Assembly: GCF_001274725.1 (NCBI RefSeq)
Contig: NZ_LGUF01000007.1
Location: 4,512,916-4,576,915, forward strand
From: Sporosarcina globispora
GTDB lineage: Bacteria > Bacillota > Bacilli > Bacillales > Cytobacillaceae
DNA length: 64,000 nt
Direction of reading: 5' to 3'
Below the pieces are notes generated by a model. That model had not been told where the DNA came from and searched no databases. It was given only the letters and a program-made list of their open reading frames with translations. Every line of letters starts with the position of its first letter. Position 1 is the first letter of the stretch. The translations under genes were made by a program, and so were the position numbers. Below are positions 57,401-64,000 of this stretch, in pieces.

Positions 57401-57727
57401 AATGACTTCACTTTGGATTTCATTAATATCAGTAGTCCAAGAAAATTGCATCAAGATGAAATTTGCGCTTTCTTGCGAGGTAGAGGTCATGGTTTTAATT
57501 CCCGGCAATGTTGCCAGATTTTCCTCGAGCGGCTTTGTTACTTTTTCCACTACTTCATCTGGACTTGCTCCAGGATATGAAGTTACAACAACTCCAACAG
57601 GCGGATTCAGATCAGGTATGAGTTTTAATGGAATATTTAAGAGGGAGACAACCCCTAAAATAAGCACTAAGAACATCGTAACCAATGTAAAGATTGGCCT
57701 TTTGATTGAAAAATCACTTATTCGCAC
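54440..57727 (-). CDS. RND-family efflux transporter (SwrC/AcrB-like)
   Basis: 1095 residues from GTG 57727, with AAAGGAG 8 bases upstream; upstream codons to 57781 lack a site. Twelve membrane segments in two halves. N-terminal ISDFSIKRPIFTLVTMFLV; the proton-relay helix GLALGIGMLVDNSIVVIENI in two pieces; second half VLAGIVVNNAIVIVDYI. The acidic C-terminal tail (about 1040-1095) is long. In B. subtilis SwrC exports surfactin. Whether this one handles a lipopeptide is unknown. Confidence 0.9.
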   Translation of the reverse strand: MRISDFSIKRPIFTLVTMFLVLILGVVSLLNIPLKLIPDLNPPVGVVVTSYPGASPDEVVEKVTKPLEENLATLPGIKTMTSTSQESANFILMQFSWTTDINEIQSEVIQRLDQTQLPDEADKPRFMKFDPAQFPIIQLSLSADEEPETLRRIAEELNLELTKVEGVASVNLSGTAIKEVRVELDQEKLRDFKLSQADVVDVIESNNISMPGDPVLTEGKELTTRIISSIDSLDTLKKLTVTIDPATGNKVSLDDISEVQLTSQDDRTITRTNQSPSVLLSVLQQSDANTAEVSNQFTKKLDDLLEKEQFENIESEILFDQGDYINLAIGNISNSLMLGGAFAMIVLFFFLKNVKSPLIIGISIPYSVIFTFVLMYFSDFTLNIMTLGGLALGIGMLVDNSIVVIENIYRHLSMGKDPKSAASDGAKEVGSAITASTLTTVAVFLPVVFITGIIGELFKEFALTISFSLFASLVVALTVVPMLASRLLKSPKANIESKRQESGFMRSLEKSIKWSLRNRAVVIAITMLLLAAGSFGLTTVGTQFLPNADEGFFTVRMELENGTALSETEKVIAALEEELKDEEEVDTYVSLIGTTQEGSFRGSKNANIAELYIKMKAEDQRERSTFEFVDDVKKDLENAASKVNDTAELSFNMQSSSGTSPNTLTFSVRDTDPNRLTENVDKIYNALKDLDDVTELSTDLMDTVEEIQITVDREKALEQGLAPAQVAMAVNDVTRGNRATQMIDEESNIYGVFVEYDQEVTQDIDNLKNLLIKKPDGNYAALSDVANIERGEGPVNIQRINQQDAVQFTLKYKSSTNMGAISKEVDKEIADLELPDETEIVFSGDRELLESSIDDLILAFVLAIVFIYLVMAAQFESLKYPFVIMFTVPLMVIGVAVALTATQTPISLTVIIGIIVLAGIVVNNAIVIVDYINQKKENGLKTYDAIVTSVKDRARPILMTALTTILGLVPLALGIGEGTEINQPMGIALIGGLISSTFLTLFVIPVVYSFFDRDTRRLNKMYATPDGHLVPAYLLEKRVDKDWDHNDDDEDRNQLPASETRSYSRDDMASMLEELLKIVKEDDVEKKEDNQDKKS

Positions 57728-57913
57728 ACATTCTGCTCCTTTCAAAGTAACTATATGCCTGCTAATGATTGATTTAAACACATTTTAACTATATTAAAGC
57801 AGCAATCACTATGCAAGCAATCAGTGTGCTGTTAAATGCGGCTAAAGAACATTATTATTAGGCTTTAAAAGGAGCAGCATTATTCAATATTTGACATTAC
57901 ATAGAGCATTGTC

Positions 57914-57950
57914 CACAGAAAAAAGCAGCATTACACGGCTGCTTTTTTCT
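57914..57950 (-). terminator. Terminator of the NhaC-family gene
   Basis: GAAAAAAGCAGC / GCTGCTTTTTTC stem that takes in the last codons and stop of the gene. Confidence 0.85.
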
Positions 57951-59328
57951 CAATTTTTTCGATTTTTAAACCAGTGAATCCATAGATGAGAGTAATAACT
58001 GGACTTAGAATACAAAAGAACGCAAACGGCAGGTAATCTGCTGTTTCCACCCCTAGAACACCTGATAGAAATACTCCGCAAACACTCCACGGGACTAAGG
58101 GGTTTACCACAGTGCCAGCATCCTCAAGAATCCTTGAAAGATTCTTCGGGTGCAGCCCGGCTTTTTCAAAGGGCTCCCTGAACACATTTCCTGTTAAGAG
58201 AATCGACAGGTACTGCTCTCCAAGCAGAAAATTAATCCCGATTGCTGTTCCTGCTGCTGAGGCCACAAGTGCAGACACACTATTTAAAACTCCTTTGATC
58301 CCTTCAAGCAGAGCTGGAAGAATGCCAAGCTTAAAAAATAAACCGCCCATAGAAAGCGCGAGCAATACCATAGAAATAGAAAACATCATGCTTTCCATGC
58401 CGCCTCTTGATAATAGTGCGTCGACTTCCTCTGAGCCACTTTTTGAAGCATAGCCTGAAAACAGCAATGACATTACTTTTTCGAACCCGAAGCTGTTTTG
58501 TACGAAAACAGCTAAGATCAATGCTGATATTATTCCGGCAGACAGCGTGATGATGGCTGACACTCTTTTAATAGCCATTATTGTCAAAATGGCAAAAGGA
58601 ATCAGGGAGTACCAATGTACCAGCCCCTCATCCAGCAAAGTTTTTTTCAGCTGGGCAATCTTTGAAAAATCAGATGCTGCCTCACTTGGTGATAGCACAG
58701 CAAAAATTGCCAAGGAAATGATAAACGAAGGAATTGTTGTCCAGGCCATAGTCTTAATATGCTCAAATAAATCTACATTAACTGTCGATGATGCCAGGTT
58801 AGTAGTATCGGATAATGGGGACATCTTATCTCCAAAAAATGCGCCTGAAATAACCGCTCCTGCCGTAATCGCATCAGAAAGACCCAAAGCAGAACTCACT
58901 CCCATAAAAGCAACTCCTAATGTGGCAGCCGTTGTTAGGGAACTTCCAATACTCATGCCAATCACAGAGGCTACAACAAACACAATGGCATAAAAGAACT
59001 TTCCATTAACAGCTTCCAAAGCCATGTAAATAAATGTCGGAATGGTTCCGCTCGCCATCCAGCTGCTTATCAGCATCCCGATAAAAAAGAATATAAAAAT
59101 CGCCCCTAATCCGGACTGGGCGCCTTCAATCAGCCCCTTTTCCAGCTGTGCAATAGATACTTTTTTAATTAAACCGTATGCAATTAACCCCATAATCGCA
59201 AATACCACGGGAATATGGGGAACTGCACCGGCGAAAATAATAGAATAACTGATTCCGCCCAGAATTATTAAAGTTACAATTAGTGCCTCCAGCGGTTTCA
59301 AATTCAATGCTGCAGATTCCTGATGCAT
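57931..59328 (-). CDS. NhaC-family transporter under T-box control (probable tyrosine transporter)
   Basis: 465 residues with about eleven membrane segments. Family motifs GSSLTTAATLGVAFMGVS, GAFFGDKMSPLSDTTNLAS and GNVFREPFEKAGL are clear. NhaC members were first described as Na+/H+ antiporters, but those with tyrosine T-boxes are thought to move tyrosine. The leader at 59370-59640 has a UAC-type specifier. ATG 59328 follows AGGAGGAAT. Confidence 0.85.
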   Translation of the reverse strand: MHQESAALNLKPLEALIVTLIILGGISYSIIFAGAVPHIPVVFAIMGLIAYGLIKKVSIAQLEKGLIEGAQSGLGAIFIFFFIGMLISSWMASGTIPTFIYMALEAVNGKFFYAIVFVVASVIGMSIGSSLTTAATLGVAFMGVSSALGLSDAITAGAVISGAFFGDKMSPLSDTTNLASSTVNVDLFEHIKTMAWTTIPSFIISLAIFAVLSPSEAASDFSKIAQLKKTLLDEGLVHWYSLIPFAILTIMAIKRVSAIITLSAGIISALILAVFVQNSFGFEKVMSLLFSGYASKSGSEEVDALLSRGGMESMMFSISMVLLALSMGGLFFKLGILPALLEGIKGVLNSVSALVASAAGTAIGINFLLGEQYLSILLTGNVFREPFEKAGLHPKNLSRILEDAGTVVNPLVPWSVCGVFLSGVLGVETADYLPFAFFCILSPVITLIYGFTGLKIEKIEKKAAV

Positions 59329-59369
59329 AATGTATTCCTCCTAAAATGCCTGTAATTCAATACAAACAA

Positions 59370-59640
59370 AAAGAGCCCTCTCGCCTATAGGGACGAAGGA
59401 GCTCCGCGGTACCACCCTAATTGATAAGCATATGTCTGCTTATCCACTTAAAATTAAATGTCCACCTTGATGCAGTTGTATTTCGACCAATCGCTGCCTG
59501 GATTTTCATCACCCATCCAGTTTCTATTTGCTGCCTGCAATTACTCTACTTTTTTCTGCGGACAAATTCTTCAGTTGAGATTGAACTTTCTGCTTTTTAA
59601 CTTAAACGCTTTTTAGTGCTAAAGTGTATGTGTTAATACT
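59370..59640 (-). promoter_or_regulatory. T-box leader of the NhaC-family gene
   Basis: On the minus strand the T-box AGGGTGGTACCGCG is at 59418-59405, an AGTA bulge at 59550-59547 and a GAAATAC specifier loop with TAC (Tyr) at 59480-59478. A terminator hairpin GAGC...GCTC with U5 ends near 59370. Uncharged cognate tRNA should allow readthrough. The Tyr assignment is by reading the loop by eye. Confidence 0.88.
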
Positions 59641-59666
59641 ATATTATCTATTGATAGATATGTCAA
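59638..59666 (-). promoter_or_regulatory. Sigma-A promoter of the T-box transcript
   Basis: TTGACA (59666-59661), 17-base spacer, TATAGT (59643-59638) on the minus strand. The spacer contains the palindrome TATCTATCAATAGATA. Confidence 0.75.
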
Positions 59667-59734
59667 TAGGATTGGGAGAGGAATATATAGGAAAAGCCGA
59701 ATTTAAAAAAAAGCATGCTCTTTTGCAGAAATTG

Positions 59735-59766
59735 AAAGCTAAAACGGCCCATAAAGGGCCGCAGCT
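59735..59766 (-). terminator. Terminator of prfC
   Basis: CGGCCC / GGGCCG stem with a flanking AAAGCT / AGCTTT pairing and U4; it touches the prfC stop codon. Confidence 0.75.
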
Positions 59767-61344
59767 TTATTCAGAATCCATCGGATTATATAATTTTACA
59801 TCCGGATTTTTTTCCTGGAACCATCTGAGCGCAAAGTCATTTTCAAATAAGAAGACATTTTTGTCGTAACGGTCTTTAACCAGGAGACTTCTCGCACTGG
59901 AAAGATTCTCGTTGACCTCATCGCCTTCTACCCAGCGAGTGATCTTGGAGCCTTGTCTTTCCATATAAACTTCTGTGTTATATTCATTCTTCATGCGGTG
60001 TTCGAATACTTCAAATTGCAGCTGGCCAACAGCACCAAGGAGATATTCTTCCATCTTTACTGTTTTAAATAGCTGGATGGCTCCTTCCTGCACAAGCTGC
60101 TGGATTCCTTTGTGGAAATGTTTCTGCTTCATGACATTTTTGGCAGTTACCTTCACAAAGAGCTCAGGTGTAAACTGAGGAAGACGTTCATATTGGAAAT
60201 TATTTTTGCCGACCGTTAACGTATCGCCAATCTGGTACGTTCCCGGGTCGTAAATTCCGATGATATCCCCGCTCACCGCAGTGTCAACTGTGCTTCTGTC
60301 ATCAGCCATGAATTGTGTGGACTGTGCAAGCTTGATGGATTTTCCGATTCTTGGGATATTAACAGCCATTCCCCGTTCAAATTGCCCTGAACAGATTCTT
60401 AAAAATGCAATTCTGTCGCGATGGGCTGGGTTCATATTTGCCTGGATTTTAAATATGAACCCAGAAAATTCTTCTGACAGGGGATCAATTTCACCTGCCG
60501 TCGAGCTGCGCGGCTGCGGAGGCGGTGCAAATTGCAGATATGACTCAAGGAATGTCTGTACGCCAAAGTTTGTCAGCGCGCTACCAAAAAACACAGGTGT
60601 CAATTCTCCTTTTGCAATTCTCTCTCTTGAAAACTCATTGCCCGCTTCATTCAGCAGCATAATTTCTTCAAGAGTCTGATCATAAAGCCCAGAATGCATA
60701 ATGGAATGTTCACCCTCTATTTCACCTTCTTCATTCAAGGCAATAAAGCGCTCCTCTTCCTCTACTCTGAATTGTTCAATTCGATTATTAAACCGGTCAT
60801 AAATCCCCAGGAATTCCTTGCCCATCCCAATTGGCCAGTTCATCGGGTAAGATTCAATTCCCATGACCTCTTCTAGTTCTGCAAGGAGCTCAAGGGGTGC
60901 CTTTCCCTGGCGGTCAAGCTTATTCATAAAAGTGAAAATCGGAATACCTCTCATACGGCAGACCTTGAACAGCTTAAGTGTCTGCTCCTCGATCCCTTTA
61001 GCTGAGTCGATGATCATAACAGCACTATCAACGGCTGTCAGCGTACGATATGTGTCTTCACTGAAATCCTGGTGACCCGGAGTATCAAGAATATTAACGC
61101 GCGCACCATTATATTCAAACTGCATCACACTGGAGGTAACAGAAATTCCGCGCTGCTTTTCAATTTCCATCCAGTCGCTTGTCGCATATTTGCCTGTCTT
61201 CTTCCCTTTAACTGTACCCGCATCACGAATGGCACCACCGAATAACAGGAGTTTTTCTGTCAGCGTCGTTTTACCGGCATCCGGGTGGGAAATGATCGCA
61301 AAAGTACGGCGGGATAATACTTCATCTTTAAAATTTTTGGACAT
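59767..61344 (-). CDS. prfC: Peptide chain release factor 3
   Basis: 525 residues. GTPase motifs: G1 [16 protein letters not shown]3 [15 protein letters not shown]4 NKLDR. Domain II and the RF3 C-terminal domain follow ([20 protein letters not shown] in pieces). It releases RF1/RF2 from the ribosome after termination and aids error-correcting release. Monocistronic. Confidence 0.95.
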   Translation of the reverse strand: MSKNFKDEVLSRRTFAIISHPDAGKTTLTEKLLLFGGAIRDAGTVKGKKTGKYATSDWMEIEKQRGISVTSSVMQFEYNGARVNILDTPGHQDFSEDTYRTLTAVDSAVMIIDSAKGIEEQTLKLFKVCRMRGIPIFTFMNKLDRQGKAPLELLAELEEVMGIESYPMNWPIGMGKEFLGIYDRFNNRIEQFRVEEEERFIALNEEGEIEGEHSIMHSGLYDQTLEEIMLLNEAGNEFSRERIAKGELTPVFFGSALTNFGVQTFLESYLQFAPPPQPRSSTAGEIDPLSEEFSGFIFKIQANMNPAHRDRIAFLRICSGQFERGMAVNIPRIGKSIKLAQSTQFMADDRSTVDTAVSGDIIGIYDPGTYQIGDTLTVGKNNFQYERLPQFTPELFVKVTAKNVMKQKHFHKGIQQLVQEGAIQLFKTVKMEEYLLGAVGQLQFEVFEHRMKNEYNTEVYMERQGSKITRWVEGDEVNENLSSARSLLVKDRYDKNVFLFENDFALRWFQEKNPDVKLYNPMDSE

Positions 61345-61531
61345 ATTCGTTCCTCACTTACTTATATGAAAATTTGTTTATCAAGCAATCAATGTGTCAC
61401 TTAATTATTGCAATACCTTCAATTTTATCGCTCCAAAGTAAAGTTTGCAACGCATTTTAAGATTGCATATTTCTTTTTATAAATCTTTTTCAGGCTTATA
61501 ATAATGGAACTAAACATAAAAAAGGAGGTTA

Positions 61532-62410
61532 ATGTTGGACACAATTACTCATACTTTATTCGGCTTGAGCCTTTACAGTGCAGTTGATAAACAAGATATG
61601 GATAAAAATGACAGGAGAGCGTATTTGCTTACCGCCGTCGGGGCAAGCCAAATTCCGGATATTGATGTCATCTCCCGCTTTTGGGATACAGAAGGGCTTT
61701 ATCAGATGTGGCACAGAGGCATTACCCATTCTGTTTTCCTTACTCCGGTCTGGGCTCTGCTGTTTTTTCTGCTGTCCTTCCTGCTTTTCAAAGTTAAGGA
61801 TAAGAAGCTTTTCCTGCTGGGATGGCTTGCAGTTTTCATACATAATACAAGCGATTTATTCAATGCATGGGGCACGGGTTATTTGGAGCCATTTTCAAAT
61901 ATGAGGATTACCTTTGGCACGATTCCTATTGTTGATTTAGTGTTTTGGACCATCATGGGAATTGCTTATATTTTTTCAAGAAGAAACAAGCTAAAATCGC
62001 CTTATTACTTTAAAATGGCATGGGCCTTTTTGCTTCTTCATGTTTTGATCCAAAGCACACAGGGATTTATTATTTATAAGCAGTATGATGATCAATATGA
62101 TCAAGTTGCCCTGTCGGCAGACTTTATTCCATGGACCTTTTCAGTCATTACCAAAAAAGATGATGAAGTAACCATCTTTAATGATAATCTTTTCACCGAA
62201 AAGGAAACTCAATACGTGCTTCAATCAATAGAAACGGCTGATTTGGACAAGTTGTTCTCTCAGCGCCCTGAAGCTAAAACACTTTATGAATGGTCCCCGT
62301 TTGTCGTTCTTGTTGATGATGATGAAAGGCTTGGCCTTTATGACCCGCGATTTTACAGAAACGGTCAGTCTTTTTTATTTGAATATATCGAGAAAAATAC
62401 TGAAAGATGA
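61532..62410 (+). CDS. Membrane-bound metal-dependent hydrolase (DUF457/YdjM, YfhP-like)
   Basis: 292 residues. AAAGGAGG lies 3 bases before ATG 61532 and 6 before TTG 61535; the start could be either. The N-terminal MLDTITHTLFGLSLY, HRGITHSVFLTPVW and HNTSDLFNAWG give the His/Asp metal ligands, with four membrane segments to about residue 190. The C-terminal 100 residues are soluble. Related proteins are DNA-damage-linked or YfhP-like. Function unknown. Confidence 0.85.
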   Translation: MLDTITHTLFGLSLYSAVDKQDMDKNDRRAYLLTAVGASQIPDIDVISRFWDTEGLYQMWHRGITHSVFLTPVWALLFFLLSFLLFKVKDKKLFLLGWLAVFIHNTSDLFNAWGTGYLEPFSNMRITFGTIPIVDLVFWTIMGIAYIFSRRNKLKSPYYFKMAWAFLLLHVLIQSTQGFIIYKQYDDQYDQVALSADFIPWTFSVITKKDDEVTIFNDNLFTEKETQYVLQSIETADLDKLFSQRPEAKTLYEWSPFVVLVDDDERLGLYDPRFYRNGQSFLFEYIEKNTER

Positions 62411-62875
62411 GAACTCGCTTTGAATATTGGTGCGATGCTCCTCGCATTTATTGCGCTGGTTGCATTAATTAATGGTCTTCTTGGATGGGTTGGAGGGTTA
62501 TTTGGTTTCGAAGGCTTAACGCTCGAAATTATTCTCGGGTATGTTTTCTCGCCTCTAGCATTTGCAATAGGAGTTCCATGGTCAGAAGCAGTACAGGCAG
62601 GAAATTATATTGGACAAAAATTAATTTTGAATGAATTTGTTGCTTATTCTGCTTTTGCACCGGATATACCAAATTTATCTGATAAAACTGTGGCAATCGT
62701 CAGCTTCGCCCTATGCGGATTTGCTAATATTTCTTCCTTAGGCATTCTGCTTGGAGGACTTGGAGGATTGGCGCCAAACCGCCGGCAGGACATTGCACGG
62801 CTTGGCCTAAAGACAGTTGCAGCTGGTGCGTTAGCATCAATGTTAAGTGCTGCCATAGCTGGAATGCTGTTTTAA
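62411..62875 (+). pseudogene. nupC remnant: C-terminal third of a nucleoside transporter
   Basis: Concentrative nucleoside transporters have about 400 residues; only the last ~155 are present (ALNIGAMLLAFIALVALING, NEFVAYSAFAPDIP, CGFANISSLGILLGGLG). Homology begins right after the TGA of the upstream hydrolase and in the same frame, so a deletion has joined the two. The TTG at 62420 could start translation but has no good ribosome site. Not expected to transport. Confidence 0.8.
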
Positions 62876-62904
62876 TCTTCTGGAGGTTAAGTAAATAATT
62901 ATGT

Positions 62905-62939
62905 GAAAAATCCTCCCATAAACTGCGGGAGGATTTTTC
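62905..62939. terminator. Bidirectional terminator between the nupC remnant and treA
   Basis: GAAAAATCCTCCC / GGGAGGATTTTTC, 9-base loop. Confidence 0.85.
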
Positions 62940-62942
62940 AAT

Positions 62943-64000
62943 CTATTTCTTTAAGTAGAAGATAACAGATTCATATGGCCTTAAATTTATTGTCTGTGCT
63001 GGTGAAGGTAACTGATTATAATTGGACAGTAAGATCTCATCTTTATACTCAACCGCTTGAACGTGTTCAGGAACGATAAATGTTGTTTCTTTTCCATAAA
63101 AATTATTAATAACCAGAAGCTTTTCATTATCGCCATTTCGTACGTAAGCAAAAACATCAGGATGTTCTTCCGATATCAATTCGTAGTCACCATACGTGAT
63201 AATATCATATTGCTTGCGAAGCTGGATCAGCTTTTTATAATGATAAAAAATAGAACTCTCGTCCTTCAATGCTTTTTCGGCATTTATTTCCCTGTAATTG
63301 GATGCAATATTTATCCATGGCGTTCCATCGGTGAACCCGGCATTTGCAGATCCATTCCATTGCACTGGCGTACGGGAATTGTCACGTGATTTGCTTTTTA
63401 AAATGTTTATAATGTCCTCTTCGGACATGCCCTTTTGCTGCAGGATGTTATAAACATTGAGTGATTCAACATCTCTGTAGTCTTCAATGCTATCAAAGCC
63501 TGGGTTTGTCATGCCGAACTCTTCACCCTGATATATATAAGGAGTCCCCTGCATCATATGAATGGCTGTGGCCAGCATTTTAGCAGATTCACGGTGATAT
63601 TGTTTGTCATTTCCATATCTTGACACAACACGGGGCTGATCATGATTGCACCAAAATAAAGCATTCCAGCCTCCTCCTTTGTGCATTTCAGTTTGCCACT
63701 TGGATAAAATCTCCTTTAAGGCTCCAAAATCAAATTCAGCCAAGGCCCATTTCTCTCCATTAGGGTAATCCACTTTTAAATGGTGAAAGTTGAAAGTCAT
63801 GTTCAACTCTTCCCTCTCCGGATTTGAATACTTAATACAATGATCAATTGTTGTGGAGGACATTTCACCAACTGTCATACTATCGTAAATTGAAAATACA
63901 TTTTCATTCATTTCATGCATAAATTCATGGACACGAGGCCCGTCAGTATAGAACCTTCTGCCATCACCAGGCAGTACAGATCCGTCATCATCGGGAAAAT
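62943..64000 (-). CDS. treA: Trehalose-6-phosphate hydrolase (C-terminal part)
   Basis: About 351 residues are visible; the 5' end lies beyond the right edge (the frame is open to base 63998). GH13 conserved regions: the general acid Glu in MTVGEMSSTT and region IV WCNHDQPR with its Asp, followed by YQGEEFGM. The stretches HLKVDYPNGEKW and NVFSIYDSM fit phosphotrehalase of bacilli. It splits imported trehalose-6-phosphate into glucose and glucose-6-phosphate. A related oligo-1,6-glucosidase is the main alternative. Confidence 0.82.
   Translation of the reverse strand, partial: FPDDDGSVLPGDGRRFYTDGPRVHEFMHEMNENVFSIYDSMTVGEMSSTTIDHCIKYSNPEREELNMTFNFHHLKVDYPNGEKWALAEFDFGALKEILSKWQTEMHKGGGWNALFWCNHDQPRVVSRYGNDKQYHRESAKMLATAIHMMQGTPYIYQGEEFGMTNPGFDSIEDYRDVESLNVYNILQQKGMSEEDIINILKSKSRDNSRTPVQWNGSANAGFTDGTPWINIASNYREINAEKALKDESSIFYHYKKLIQLRKQYDIITYGDYELISEEHPDVFAYVRNGDNEKLLVINNFYGKETTFIVPEHVQAVEYKDEILLSNYNQLPSPAQTINLRPYESVIFYLKK

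Noticed and set aside
59624..59869. Plus-strand 81-codon frame across the T-box promoter and prfC end
   Set aside because: It crosses a promoter and terminator of the other strand and lacks a ribosome site.
1..64000. CRISPR array, prophage, insertion sequence or integrase
   Set aside because: No regularly spaced direct repeats, transposase, integrase or phage structural genes were seen.

Overview
The window is a piece of chromosome from a low-GC, endospore-forming member of the Bacillaceae. The evidence is an alpha/beta-type small acid-soluble spore protein, Spo0E, two sporulation-type sensor kinases (KinD- and KinE-like), SigI/RsgI, an S-box riboswitch, a T-box leader, a CtsR box, and sigma-A promoters with AGGAGG-type ribosome sites. 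As I recall the Bacillus subtilis map, much of the gene order matches its sigI-rsgI / ktrD / ykrP / kinE-ogt / mtn / spo0E / kinD-mhqR / clpE-ykvI / ykvS / ptsHI / ykwC / patA region. The genus is not certain; a Cytobacillus- or Mesobacillus-like bacillus is only a guess. I see no prophage, insertion sequence, CRISPR array or rRNA. There is one tRNA (Arg, CCU anticodon).

Layout from the left. Positions 1-8.3 kb: end of a patA-like aminotransferase, a YkwC-type dehydrogenase, a small lipoprotein, ptsHI, an SDR dehydrogenase, ykvS and several tiny genes. 8.4-21.6 kb: CPBP protease, a lipoprotein with a good ECF-sigma promoter, ykvI, a decayed clpE that keeps its CtsR-controlled promoter, pepF, mhqR, a 5'-nucleotidase, kinD, a frameshifted kinase-like phosphotransferase, an Fsr-type MFS exporter and a hemerythrin protein. 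21.6-26 kb: a fixABCX electron-transfer operon and spo0E. 26.2-31.7 kb: methionine salvage (mtnE, S-box, mtnWXBD, divergent mtnU). 31.7-38.5 kb: an ArsR-type regulator with a perfect 32-bp operator-like palindrome, ogt-kinE, a chemoreceptor, an acyltransferase and tRNA-Arg. 38.5-50.3 kb: lutABC (lactate oxidation), a B12-binding radical SAM protein, small spore-protein-like genes, ktrD (potassium uptake), a CdaR-type regulator with glcDF (glycolate oxidation) and an SASP gene. 50.4-64 kb: sigI-rsgI, a DUF5667 secreted protein, an RND exporter, a T-box-controlled NhaC transporter, prfC, a membrane hydrolase, a nupC remnant and the 3' part of treA.

Themes. Signalling into sporulation (kinD, kinE, spo0E) is interleaved with salvage and electron-transfer metabolism (mtn, fix, lut, glc). 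Three genes are decaying: clpE, the phosphotransferase and nupC.

No clearly undescribed large system is present. The best new leads are: a matched pair of sigma-I-like promoters in front of sigI and the DUF5667 gene; a set of tiny lysine-rich proteins sharing an EFxxEF motif that resembles the germination-protease site of SASPs; a possible 55-nt RNA upstream of a strong terminator at 21.7 kb; and the clpE remnant with a Walker A Lys-to-Arg change.
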